A stretch of DNA of 16,188 bases, from assembly GCA_035516075.1 (NCBI GenBank), contig DATJAQ010000136.1:1-16188 (forward strand). Direction: 5' to 3'. The notes below the pieces were generated by a model that had not been told where the DNA came from, did not search any database, and was given only the letters and a program-made list of their open reading frames with translations. Below are positions 1 to 6,364 of the stretch, in pieces. Every line of letters starts with the position of its first letter. Within the stretch, counting starts at the first letter, position 1. A program made the position numbers and the translations under genes. The stretch is from Gp13-AA77 sp035516075 (GTDB taxonomy: Bacteria > Acidobacteriota > Terriglobia > UBA7540).

Positions 1-1
1 G

Positions 2-946
2 GGGGCAGGCGCGCCCGCCGGCTACGATTTCTCCGGCTTCGATTTCTCCGACTTTGATGTAGGCGGGCCGAGAACCCGCCGCCGCACCGCCTCTCCGGGC
101 GGCGAGGAAGCCGAGGGCGGGTTCGGTGGTTTCCGCGACCTTTTTTCCCAGATCTTTACCCGCGGCGGCGGCGCTGAGGAGCCGGAACCCGACCAGCGCG
201 GACGAGATCTTGAGTACCACATGCACCTCGGGTTCTGGGACGCGGTCCGCGGCAACCAGGTGCGGATCACCGTGAACCGGAACGAGGTCTGCCCGGTTTG
301 CAAGGGCAGCGGGACGGGCAAAGGATCGGCCACCGTCTGCTCCACCTGCGACGGCACGGGCCGGCTGGGGCGCCAGTCCGGAGCTATGCGCTTTCAGGGG
401 CCCTGCCCCGACTGCGGAGGCACGGGTAAACGGCGGCCGCGCTGCCCCAACTGCTCCGGCACCGGGTCCGTCAGCAGAGCCGAGACTTTCGAGGTGCGCA
501 TTCCCCCTGGCGTGGATAAGGGCTCGCGCGTGCGCGTGCCCGGCAAGGGCAACGCGGGGCGCAACGGGGCGCCGCCCGGCGATCTCTACATCGTGACCGA
601 CGTCGAGCCGCACCCGGTCTTCGAGCGCAAGGGCGACAACATCTACGTTAAAGTTCCCGTCACCGTCACGGAAGCGGCGCTGGGCGCCAAGGTGGAAGTG
701 CCCACGCTCGACGGTCCCAGCACCATCAAGATTCCGCCCGGCACGCAAAGCGGGCAGAAACTGCGCTTGCGCGGCAAGGGAGTGCCGTCGCTGCGCGGCG
801 AGGCACGCGGCGATCAGTTTGTGGAAGTCCAGGTGGTGGTGCCCAAGGTGGCTGACGAGCGGTCCAAAGAGCTTTTGCGCGAGCTTGCGCGGCTCAATCC
901 GGAGGACCCCCGAGCGGAGCTGAAGGCAGCGGGCTCCACGCAGTAG
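2..946 (+). CDS. dnaJ: Chaperone DnaJ, 5'-truncated by the window edge
   Basis: Hsp40 co-chaperone that stimulates the DnaK ATPase and delivers unfolded clients in the cytoplasm. The frame is open from base 2, giving 314 visible residues. A Gly/Phe-rich linker comes first, then four CxxCxGxG zinc motifs (CPVCKGSG, CSTCDGTG, CPDCGGTG, CPNCSGTG) at about 290-466, then the two C-terminal client-binding beta domains (RIPPGVDKGSRVRVPGKGN; KIPPGTQSGQKLRLRGKG). Full-length DnaJ is usually near 370-380 residues, so only about 60-70 residues, the J domain with its HPD loop, are missing off the left edge. An internal ATG at 221 is not the start, because conserved linker sequence precedes it. The four zinc motifs make this a type I DnaJ rather than CbpA. 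The hspR-like gene downstream fits a dnaK-grpE-dnaJ-hspR style cluster, but the upstream part is not visible. Confidence 0.97.
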   Translation, partial: GAGAPAGYDFSGFDFSDFDVGGPRTRRRTASPGGEEAEGGFGGFRDLFSQIFTRGGGAEEPEPDQRGRDLEYHMHLGFWDAVRGNQVRITVNRNEVCPVCKGSGTGKGSATVCSTCDGTGRLGRQSGAMRFQGPCPDCGGTGKRRPRCPNCSGTGSVSRAETFEVRIPPGVDKGSRVRVPGKGNAGRNGAPPGDLYIVTDVEPHPVFERKGDNIYVKVPVTVTEAALGAKVEVPTLDGPSTIKIPPGTQSGQKLRLRGKGVPSLRGEARGDQFVEVQVVVPKVADERSKELLRELARLNPEDPRAELKAAGSTQ

Positions 947-976
947 GCAGCAGGCGCCCCGGCTTCGCCGGCCTTT

Positions 977-1025
977 GACTTTCAGCTTTGAACTCTTGAC
1001 TCTCGACTCTTCACTTTCGACTTCT
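977..1025 (+). repeat. Seven in-phase 7-bp repeats (GACTTTC-like) between dnaJ and hspR
   Basis: Seven heptamers follow one another without a gap: GACTTTC, AGCTTTG, AACTCTT, GACTCTC, GACTCTT, CACTTTC, GACTTCT. The array ends two bases before the ATG at 1028, so it occupies the place where a Shine-Dalgarno sequence would sit. Similar units occur at 2592-2658 and 4846-4967. Confidence 0.75.
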
Positions 1026-1027
1026 TT

Positions 1028-1441
1028 ATGCCCCGAGAACGCAAAACCCGGGCCCGCGCCAAAGCCGGATACATGATCAGCGCGGTGGCTGAGATGTACA
1101 ACATCCATCCCCAGACGCTCCGTCTTTATGAGCGCGAAGGCCTGCTCTTGCCCTCGCGCAGCGACGGCAACACCCGGCTGTACACCGAGGAAGACCTGGA
1201 GCGGCTGGAGGTGATCCTGAGTCTCACTCGCGACCTGGGCGTGAACCTGGCCGGCATCGAGATCATCCTCAACATGCGCGCCCGCATGAAAGAGATGGAG
1301 CGCGAGGTGCAAGCGCTGGTGGAGTTCGTGCGCGGGGAGCTGGCGGCGCCGCCGAAAACCGGTGAGCTGCGGGTGCAAAACGCCATGGTGCGGGTGGGCC
1401 GCCCTCATATCGTGATCACCCGGCCAGCGCGCACGCGCTGA
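1028..1441 (+). CDS. hspR: MerR-family regulator, HspR-like heat-shock repressor
   Basis: Predicted DNA-binding repressor of chaperone genes, 137 residues. An N-terminal MerR winged helix-turn-helix spans about residues 15-60, with the family pattern of helix-turn-helix (SAVAEMYNIHPQTLRLYEREGL), wing (PSRSDGNTRLYTEEDL) and following helices. A dimerisation coiled coil lies at about 82-105 (RARMKEMEREVQALVEF), then a basic tail. It has no C-terminal effector domain and no Cys cluster, which fits HspR rather than metal or drug sensors. It lies 81 nt after dnaJ in the same direction. In actinobacteria HspR represses the dnaK operon using DnaK as co-repressor; a similar loop here is inference. 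I did not see the HAIR operator (CTTGAGT-N7-ACTCAAG) in the visible spacers. No Shine-Dalgarno sequence precedes the ATG. Confidence 0.85.
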   Translation: MPRERKTRARAKAGYMISAVAEMYNIHPQTLRLYEREGLLLPSRSDGNTRLYTEEDLERLEVILSLTRDLGVNLAGIEIILNMRARMKEMEREVQALVEFVRGELAAPPKTGELRVQNAMVRVGRPHIVITRPARTR

Positions 1442-1467
1442 TTTCCGGCGCCGCGCATCGATGGGCC

Positions 1468-1495
1468 TTGGCAACCCTGCCGGCTTTCTGATAAT
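1468..1495 (+). promoter_or_regulatory. Candidate sigma-70 promoter for the ABC operon, with a dyad at the -10
   Basis: TTGGCA (1468-1473), a 16-nt spacer, then GATAAT (1490-1495), each five of six to consensus. The -10 is also the left arm of a perfect dyad, GATAAT-cctt-ATTATC (1490-1505), which could be an operator or be chance. The leader of about 140 nt to the ATG at 1646 contains a GC hairpin, GCCGCC-N8-GGCGGC at 1581-1600. Confidence 0.4.
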
Positions 1496-1645
1496 CCTTA
1501 TTATCTGGAGTTGTTCGCCGGGCGCAGCGACGCAGGTCAATTCCCACTGCGGTTTCAAGAAGGAGTTCACGAGGGGCGCAGCCGCCTGCGGCACGGCGGC
1601 CCGCCTGACCCGGCCTAGGATCTTCGCCAGAAAGAAGGCCTCATC

Positions 1646-2593
1646 ATGATTGAAGTCGAACACCTCACCAAGCGGTACGGCCCTACGCACGCCGTGACGG
1701 ACGTCAGCTTCCGGGTGGAAACGGGCGAGGTGCTCGGCTTTCTCGGCCCGAACGGCGCCGGGAAAACTACCACCATGCGCGTGATCACCGGCTACCTCCC
1801 CCCCACCGAAGGCACGGTGCGCGTGTCGGGCTTCGACGTGACCGAGCAGCCCATTGAAGCCAAGCGCCGCACCGGCTACCTTCCCGAATCCCCGCCCGTC
1901 TACCCCGATATGACGGTTGCCGAATACCTGAGCTTTGCCGGCCGCATCAAGGGTGTGGCCCGGCGCGACCTGAAAAAGCGGGTGGGCGAAGTGAGCGAAA
2001 AGTGCGCGGTGGCCGACGTGCAGCGCCGGCAGATCGGCAGGCTCTCCAAAGGCTACCGCCAGCGCGTGGGCCTCGCGCAGGCGCTCATCCACAACCCCGA
2101 GGTGTTGGTGCTCGACGAGCCCACGGCCGGCCTCGACCCGAAACAGATCATTGAGACGCGCGAGCTCATCCGCAACCTGGCCGGGCAACACACTGTGGTG
2201 CTGAGCACCCACATCCTGCCCGAGGTCTCCAAAACTTGCGAGCGCGTGGTGGTGATCAGCGGCGGCAAAGTGGTGGCCGTGGGCAAGCCGGACGAACTCA
2301 CTCGCCGCCTGCAGGGATTCGGGACCGTGCTGCTGACGGCCGAGGGCCCCGCTGATCAAATCAAGGAGCGCATCGAACGCGTTGGGGGGGTGAATCTGGT
2401 TGAACAGCGCGAAATTTTGGAGGGCCGCGCCACCTTCGAGGTCCACGCCGGCAAGGACCAGGACGTGAGGGCCGAACTGGCCCGCGCCGTGGTGGAATCG
2501 CAGTGGAAGTTGCTGGAGCTCCGCGCGAGCGGAATGAGCCTGGAAGACATCTTCCTGAAACTCACCACGGAGGATCTGACCGAGCAAAACTAG
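1646..2593 (+). CDS. ABC transporter ATP-binding protein (GldA/NatA-like)
   Basis: ATPase subunit of an ABC-2 type system on the cytoplasmic face, 315 residues. Visible motifs: Walker A GPNGAGKTT (34-42), a Q-loop region written GYLPE (the usual Gln replaced by Glu81, as often seen in this subfamily), signature LSKGYRQRVG (133-142), Walker B VLVLDEPT (153-160), D-loop AGLD, and switch His189 in STHIL. About 100 residues after the ATPase core form a C-terminal extension typical of GldA/NatA-type subunits. The start is supported by GAAGG at 1634-1638, seven bases upstream. It heads a run with a permease (2670), a GldG-like protein (3443) and a DUF4340 protein (4981). The substrate cannot be told from sequence. 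Confidence 0.93.
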   Translation: MIEVEHLTKRYGPTHAVTDVSFRVETGEVLGFLGPNGAGKTTTMRVITGYLPPTEGTVRVSGFDVTEQPIEAKRRTGYLPESPPVYPDMTVAEYLSFAGRIKGVARRDLKKRVGEVSEKCAVADVQRRQIGRLSKGYRQRVGLAQALIHNPEVLVLDEPTAGLDPKQIIETRELIRNLAGQHTVVLSTHILPEVSKTCERVVVISGGKVVAVGKPDELTRRLQGFGTVLLTAEGPADQIKERIERVGGVNLVEQREILEGRATFEVHAGKDQDVRAELARAVVESQWKLLELRASGMSLEDIFLKLTTEDLTEQN

Positions 2594-2658
2594 AAGTCAG
2601 AGGGCAGAAAACTGTGCTGAAGCTTCTGACTCCTGACTTCTAACTTCTCACTTTTCGT
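2592..2658 (+). repeat. Heptamer array with 9-bp inverted repeat between ABC ATPase and permease
   Basis: On the left are AGAAGTC, AGAGGGC and AGAAAAC (2592-2612). On the right are TTCTGAC, TCCTGAC, TTCTAAC, TTCTCAC and TTTTCGT (2624-2658), all in phase with period 7. AGAAGTCAG (2592-2600) and CTGACTTCT (2633-2641) are perfect inverted copies, so the transcript could fold into a stem. The array begins inside the ATPase stop codon and ends just before the permease ribosome-binding site. Confidence 0.75.
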
Positions 2659-2669
2659 TTGAGGTGATT

Positions 2670-3440
2670 ATGCGCAATATTCTGAGTGTCGCCGGGAAGG
2701 AGTTACGGCAGTACTTCCACTCGCCTATCGCCTACCTGGTGATCACCATCTACGCCGTGCTCTGCGGCTATTTCTTTTACGCGCTCACCGGCACTTTCGT
2801 AATGGAATCCTTCCGCATGCAGATGGGCGGGGGCGCGATGCCCATGAGCCTGAACGATATGGTGGTGCGCCCGCTTTTCGCCGGCATTCTGACGGTGGTG
2901 CTGCTGCTGCTCGCGCCCCTCATCACCATGCGGCTCTTCGCCGAGGAGAAGCGCACGGGAACCATCGAGTTGCTGCTCACCTCGCCGCTCACCGACCTCC
3001 AGATCATCCTGGGCAAGTTCTTCGGCGCGCTAGGGCTCTACCTGGCGCTCGCGCTGCTAACCTTCCTCTACGTAGGGCTGCTGTTTCTCTACGGCAATCC
3101 CGACCTGAAGCCCATCCTCGCCAACGCCCTAGGATTCGTTCTGTTCGGCGCCGCCCTACTGTCGCTTGGCATGTGGGTATCGACGTTCACGAGAAACCAG
3201 ATCATCGCCGCAGTGGTGTCGTTTGCACTTTTCCTGATGTTGTTCGTCCTCGACTGGATTTCGTCCCTCTCGAGCACCGCGGCCGGCCGCGTGCTGTCTT
3301 ATCTATCGCTCACCACGCACTTCGACAGCTTCACCAAAGGCGTCATCGATTCGAGTGACCTGGTTTACTTCCTCTCGATCATCGTGCTTGGCATTTTCCT
3401 CACCGCGCGCTCGGTCGAGGCTCTGAAGGGGAGGCCGTAG
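2670..3440 (+). CDS. ABC-2 family transporter permease (GldF-like)
   Basis: Membrane subunit of the ABC system, 256 residues. About six hydrophobic segments can be seen, near residues 20-40, 70-92, 118-138, 148-170, 180-198 and 232-250. Between the second and third lies MRLFAEEKRTGTIELLLTSP, the characteristic cytoplasmic motif of ABC-2 permeases of the GldF/NosY/NatB type. I chose ATG 2670: GAGG at 2661-2664 lies five bases upstream, while the in-frame GTG at 2664 overlaps that ribosome-binding site. The next gene starts two bases after the stop, so translation is probably coupled. It pairs with the ATPase at 1646. The direction of transport and the substrate are unknown. Confidence 0.9.
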   Translation: MRNILSVAGKELRQYFHSPIAYLVITIYAVLCGYFFYALTGTFVMESFRMQMGGGAMPMSLNDMVVRPLFAGILTVVLLLLAPLITMRLFAEEKRTGTIELLLTSPLTDLQIILGKFFGALGLYLALALLTFLYVGLLFLYGNPDLKPILANALGFVLFGAALLSLGMWVSTFTRNQIIAAVVSFALFLMLFVLDWISSLSSTAAGRVLSYLSLTTHFDSFTKGVIDSSDLVYFLSIIVLGIFLTARSVEALKGRP

Positions 3441-3442
3441 CC

Positions 3443-4819
3443 ATGGCCGAACAGCCGCAAGCTCCAAACGCCACGGGACGGCGCATCCTGCGGGGCACCA
3501 ACCTCGCGATCTATACCGTCATCGCCGTGGCCATCATCGTGCTCATCAACTGGTTTTCCAGCCAGCACGTGCAACGCTGGGACCTAACCAAGAACCAGAA
3601 ATACAGCCTGTCGGCCCAGTCCTTAAAACTCGTAAAAGGCCTGAAAGACGACGTCACCATTTACGTCTTCGACCGCGACCAGAGCTTCCGGGCCGAGGGC
3701 GACCTGCTCAACCTTTATCCGGCGGCCTCGCATCGCGTCGCCGTGCGCTACGTCGATCCCAACCGCGACCCCGCGCTTGCCAAGAACTTCGGCGTAACCA
3801 ACTACGGCACCGTCGTGGTGGCGGCCGGCAACCGCCATTTCAACGCCCAGAGCAGCACGGAGGAAGGCGTCACCAACGCGCTCATTCGCGTGCTCAAGAG
3901 CCAGAGCACGGTCTACTTTATCCAGGGCCACGGCGAGCGCAGTCCGGAGAGCGCGGAGGGGGACGGACTCTCCGAGTTCAGCAAAGCGCTCAGCAACGAA
4001 AACGACAGCGTGAAGTCTGTGGCGCTGATGGAGCAGAAAATCGAAATCCCCTCCGACGCGACCCTGGTGGTGATCGCGGGCCCCCAACACGACTACCTGC
4101 AACCGGAGGTGGACGCCCTCCAGAAATACCTCGCCGGCGGCGGACGCCTGTTGATGATGCTCGACCCCGGAGTGGATCTGCCCCTCCTCGCCAAGCTCGC
4201 CGCGGATTACAACTTCACCCCGCAGAACGACCTGGTGATCGATCAGAATCCGATCGCCCAGGTCTTCGGCGCGCGGCCCGAGATGCCGCTGATTCTCAAA
4301 TACGGCGCGAGCCCGATCACCCAGCCTCTGGAGCGCACCGCCACGCTGTTTCCGCTCACCCGGTCGTTTGAAGTGAACAAGGCCTACAAGAACGGCCTCA
4401 CCGTGGATGACCTCTGCGACACCACGGCCGACAGCTACGGCGTACCCAACTGGACGCCGGCCATGCGCGAAATCCGCCCGCAACCGAAGACGGACCTCAA
4501 GGGGCCCCTCACGGTGGCGGTGGCGGCCGACCTGAGCACGGGCGGCGAGGGCAAGCCCAACGCGCGCCTGGTGGCGCTCGGAACCTCGCGGCTGCCCGCT
4601 AACAGCTTCATCAGCTTTCAGGGCAATCGCGATCTGATTATGAACGCCGTGGACTGGCTGACTGCCAACGAGTCCATGATTTCCGTCCGCCCCAAGGCCC
4701 CCGACGCCCAGCACCTGAACCTGACGGCGCAGCAGATGAGTACGATTCTCTTCCGGCTGATCGCCGTACCCGTGGTGATCATCGCGGCCGGCATCATCGT
4801 TTGGTGGGGACGGAGGTAG
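3443..4819 (+). CDS. GldG-like ABC transporter auxiliary protein
   Basis: Bitopic envelope protein of 458 residues. An N-terminal membrane anchor is at about 21-40 (AIYTVIAVAIIVLINWF), a large periplasmic part follows, and a C-terminal membrane helix ends the protein (about 436-455, then GRR). After the first helix comes RWDLTKNQKYSLSAQSLKLV, the hallmark entry into the GldG / ABC_transp_aux domain. Further on are YFIQGHGERSP and a Rossmann-like stretch (LVVIAGPQHDYL, GGGRLLMMLDPG) resembling IFT52/GldG-type folds. In gliding Bacteroidetes GldA-GldF-GldG form an ABC complex. Here the same trio appears without other gliding genes in view, so the family name does not imply gliding. It starts two bases after the permease stop and is probably in the same transcript. 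Confidence 0.88.
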   Translation: MAEQPQAPNATGRRILRGTNLAIYTVIAVAIIVLINWFSSQHVQRWDLTKNQKYSLSAQSLKLVKGLKDDVTIYVFDRDQSFRAEGDLLNLYPAASHRVAVRYVDPNRDPALAKNFGVTNYGTVVVAAGNRHFNAQSSTEEGVTNALIRVLKSQSTVYFIQGHGERSPESAEGDGLSEFSKALSNENDSVKSVALMEQKIEIPSDATLVVIAGPQHDYLQPEVDALQKYLAGGGRLLMMLDPGVDLPLLAKLAADYNFTPQNDLVIDQNPIAQVFGARPEMPLILKYGASPITQPLERTATLFPLTRSFEVNKAYKNGLTVDDLCDTTADSYGVPNWTPAMREIRPQPKTDLKGPLTVAVAADLSTGGEGKPNARLVALGTSRLPANSFISFQGNRDLIMNAVDWLTANESMISVRPKAPDAQHLNLTAQQMSTILFRLIAVPVVIIAAGIIVWWGRR

Positions 4820-4842
4820 GTGGCAGGTAACAGGTGGCAGGT
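4818..4842 (+). repeat. Two 14-bp tandem units after the gldG-like stop codon
   Basis: AGGTGGCAGGT occurs at 4818-4828 and again at 4832-4842, a spacing of 14 bp (two heptads), starting within the stop codon. It runs directly into the AGAANNC array. Confidence 0.6.
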
Positions 4843-4845
4843 GCC

Positions 4846-4880
4846 AGAAGTCAGAAGTCAGAAACCAGAAATCAGAAGCG
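4846..4880 (+). repeat. AGAANNC heptamer array, five units
   Basis: AGAAGTC, AGAAGTC, AGAAACC, AGAAATC, AGAAGCG follow without gaps. This is the reverse-complement orientation of the array that begins four bases later. AGAAATCAGAA (4867-4877) has a perfect inverted copy, TTCTGATTTCT, at 4930-4940. Confidence 0.8.
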
Positions 4881-4883
4881 CCT

Positions 4884-4967
4884 GACTTTCGAGCTGAACG
4901 CTTCGACTTTGGAATTTCCAGTTTCGATTTTCTGATTTCTAGTTTCTGCTTTCGGACTTCGAATTTT
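4884..4967 (+). repeat. GANTTTC heptamer array, twelve in-phase units
   Basis: Twelve consecutive heptads in one phase: GACTTTC, GAGCTGA, ACGCTTC, GACTTTG, GAATTTC, CAGTTTC, GATTTTC, TGATTTC, TAGTTTC, TGCTTTC, GGACTTC, GAATTTT. The array ends 13 bases before the ATG at 4981 and leaves no Shine-Dalgarno sequence in front of the DUF4340 gene. Confidence 0.8.
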
Positions 4968-4980
4968 TTCGACTCTACCT

Positions 4981-6315
4981 ATGAAGCGCTATCTTAAAAC
5001 CCTACTCACCGTCGTCATTCTGGCCGGGCTCTGGTTCGGCTTCAACTATTACAACAAGCACAAGTCCGCCGCGAGCACCGCGACCCCGGAGAAGCCGAAA
5101 GAACTGCTCCTGCCCGTCAAAAAGGACCAGATTCAGGCCTTCACCATCACCCCGCGCAGCGGCGAAGCCTTCACCGTGAAGCGCGACGGCGGAACCTGGA
5201 GTATCACCGAGCCCCGCCCGCTGCCCGCCGACCAGCAGGAGATCTCGACCTACGTCGGAGACCTGGCGTCCGCCACGGTGAACTCAGTGGCGGACGAGCA
5301 CCCTGCCAACTTGAAGGATTTCGGCCTCGATCCGCCAGCCACCACGGTGAGCGTGTCCACCAGCGCCAAGCCTGGGCAGTTCACCCTTCGGATCGGCGAC
5401 TCCACGCCCACCGGCGACGCCATTTACGCCCAGGTGGCCGGCGTCCCGCGTGTGGTCACCCTCTCCGGCAACGGCAAGTCGCCGCTCGATAAGAGCCTGT
5501 TCGACCTGCGAGACAAGCGCGCCCTGACGATCGACTCCGACCAGATCGATCGCCTCGACGTCACCACGAACGGAAAGTCCTACACCCTCAGCAAGAACCC
5601 CGACGGCGTCTGGGACCTGCTGCTGCCGCCCGCCGTCCGCGCCGACAACTTCTCGGTGTCGAACCTTCTCAGTGGCTTCCAGGGTCTCCCGATGGTCGCC
5701 ATTCTGCAAGAGGACAAGCAGGGCGACAGCAAGTACGGCTTCGGAAAGCCAACGCTCACCGTCAAAGTCACCAGCCCCTCGGGCAGCCAGACCATCGTGG
5801 TCGGCAAGAAAGACGGCAATGCTTACGACAGTATGAATTCGGCCCTCGACCCCGTCTTCACCCTGAGCGCGGACTTCGTTCCGCGATTCCAGATTGACCC
5901 CGCTACCCTGCGCGACAAGAGCTTCTTCTCCTTTTCCGACTTCGACGCCAAGCACGTTGAGCTCACCACACCCAAAGAGCACCGCGTGTTCGAGCAGTCG
6001 AATTTCAAGTGGAAAGCGACTTCGCCCAGCTCGAAGGACGAGACCACCGAGAAGATGAACGCCCTGCTCGACTCCCTCACCAACCTCAAGGCCGTGTCGT
6101 TCCCCAAGGCGGCCGCCGGCACTCTCGCTCCCTTCGGCCTCAACAAACCGCTGTACACTTTCAAGGTGACGTTCGGCGAGAAGAATACGGTGCAGATTGT
6201 CGACGTGGGGAGCGTCAACGATCACTACTACGCCGCCCGAAGCACCGATGCCGTGCCCGGCGAAATCTCCAAGACCGCGCTCGACGCCCTCGAGAAGGCG
6301 CTGGGAGCGCTGTAG
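4981..6315 (+). CDS. DUF4340 protein with three tandem repeats
   Basis: Membrane-anchored protein of 444 residues. One N-terminal helix (about 7-24, LTVVILAGLWFGFNYY) is followed by a Lys/Pro-rich linker and a long extracytoplasmic part. That part is three copies of a module of about 125-130 residues (roughly 49-178, 187-313, 319-444). Each copy runs: short strand opening with D-Q-I or D-F-D, a W-containing strand, a helix with L-L-x-x-L, an FGL/YGFG-x-P-x-x-T-x-x-V strand, a VG/IGD turn, and a Tyr-containing strand before a final helix. DUF4340 genes commonly sit next to GldG-like ABC genes; the role is unknown. It probably works with the ABC trio upstream as its outer-face partner. The 161-nt spacer of heptad repeats may separate it in expression. 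No ribosome-binding site is evident. Confidence 0.88.
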   Translation: MKRYLKTLLTVVILAGLWFGFNYYNKHKSAASTATPEKPKELLLPVKKDQIQAFTITPRSGEAFTVKRDGGTWSITEPRPLPADQQEISTYVGDLASATVNSVADEHPANLKDFGLDPPATTVSVSTSAKPGQFTLRIGDSTPTGDAIYAQVAGVPRVVTLSGNGKSPLDKSLFDLRDKRALTIDSDQIDRLDVTTNGKSYTLSKNPDGVWDLLLPPAVRADNFSVSNLLSGFQGLPMVAILQEDKQGDSKYGFGKPTLTVKVTSPSGSQTIVVGKKDGNAYDSMNSALDPVFTLSADFVPRFQIDPATLRDKSFFSFSDFDAKHVELTTPKEHRVFEQSNFKWKATSPSSKDETTEKMNALLDSLTNLKAVSFPKAAAGTLAPFGLNKPLYTFKVTFGEKNTVQIVDVGSVNDHYYAARSTDAVPGEISKTALDALEKALGAL

Positions 6316-6364
6316 CACGAAGCGCGGAGCTTGCGCCCATTCGCCGCCCCGCGGTCCCCGTGCC

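Noticed and set aside
947..1027. HAIR-type HspR operator in the dnaJ-hspR spacer
   Set aside because: CTTGACT-like strings are part of the heptad array; no CTTGAGT-N7-ACTCAAG dyad is present.
1461..1649. 62-codon open frame between hspR and the ABC ATPase with a hydrophobic start and a Cys that recalls a lipoprotein
   Set aside because: No ribosome-binding site, poor lipobox, the frame covers a better-supported promoter and leader and overlaps the ATPase start.
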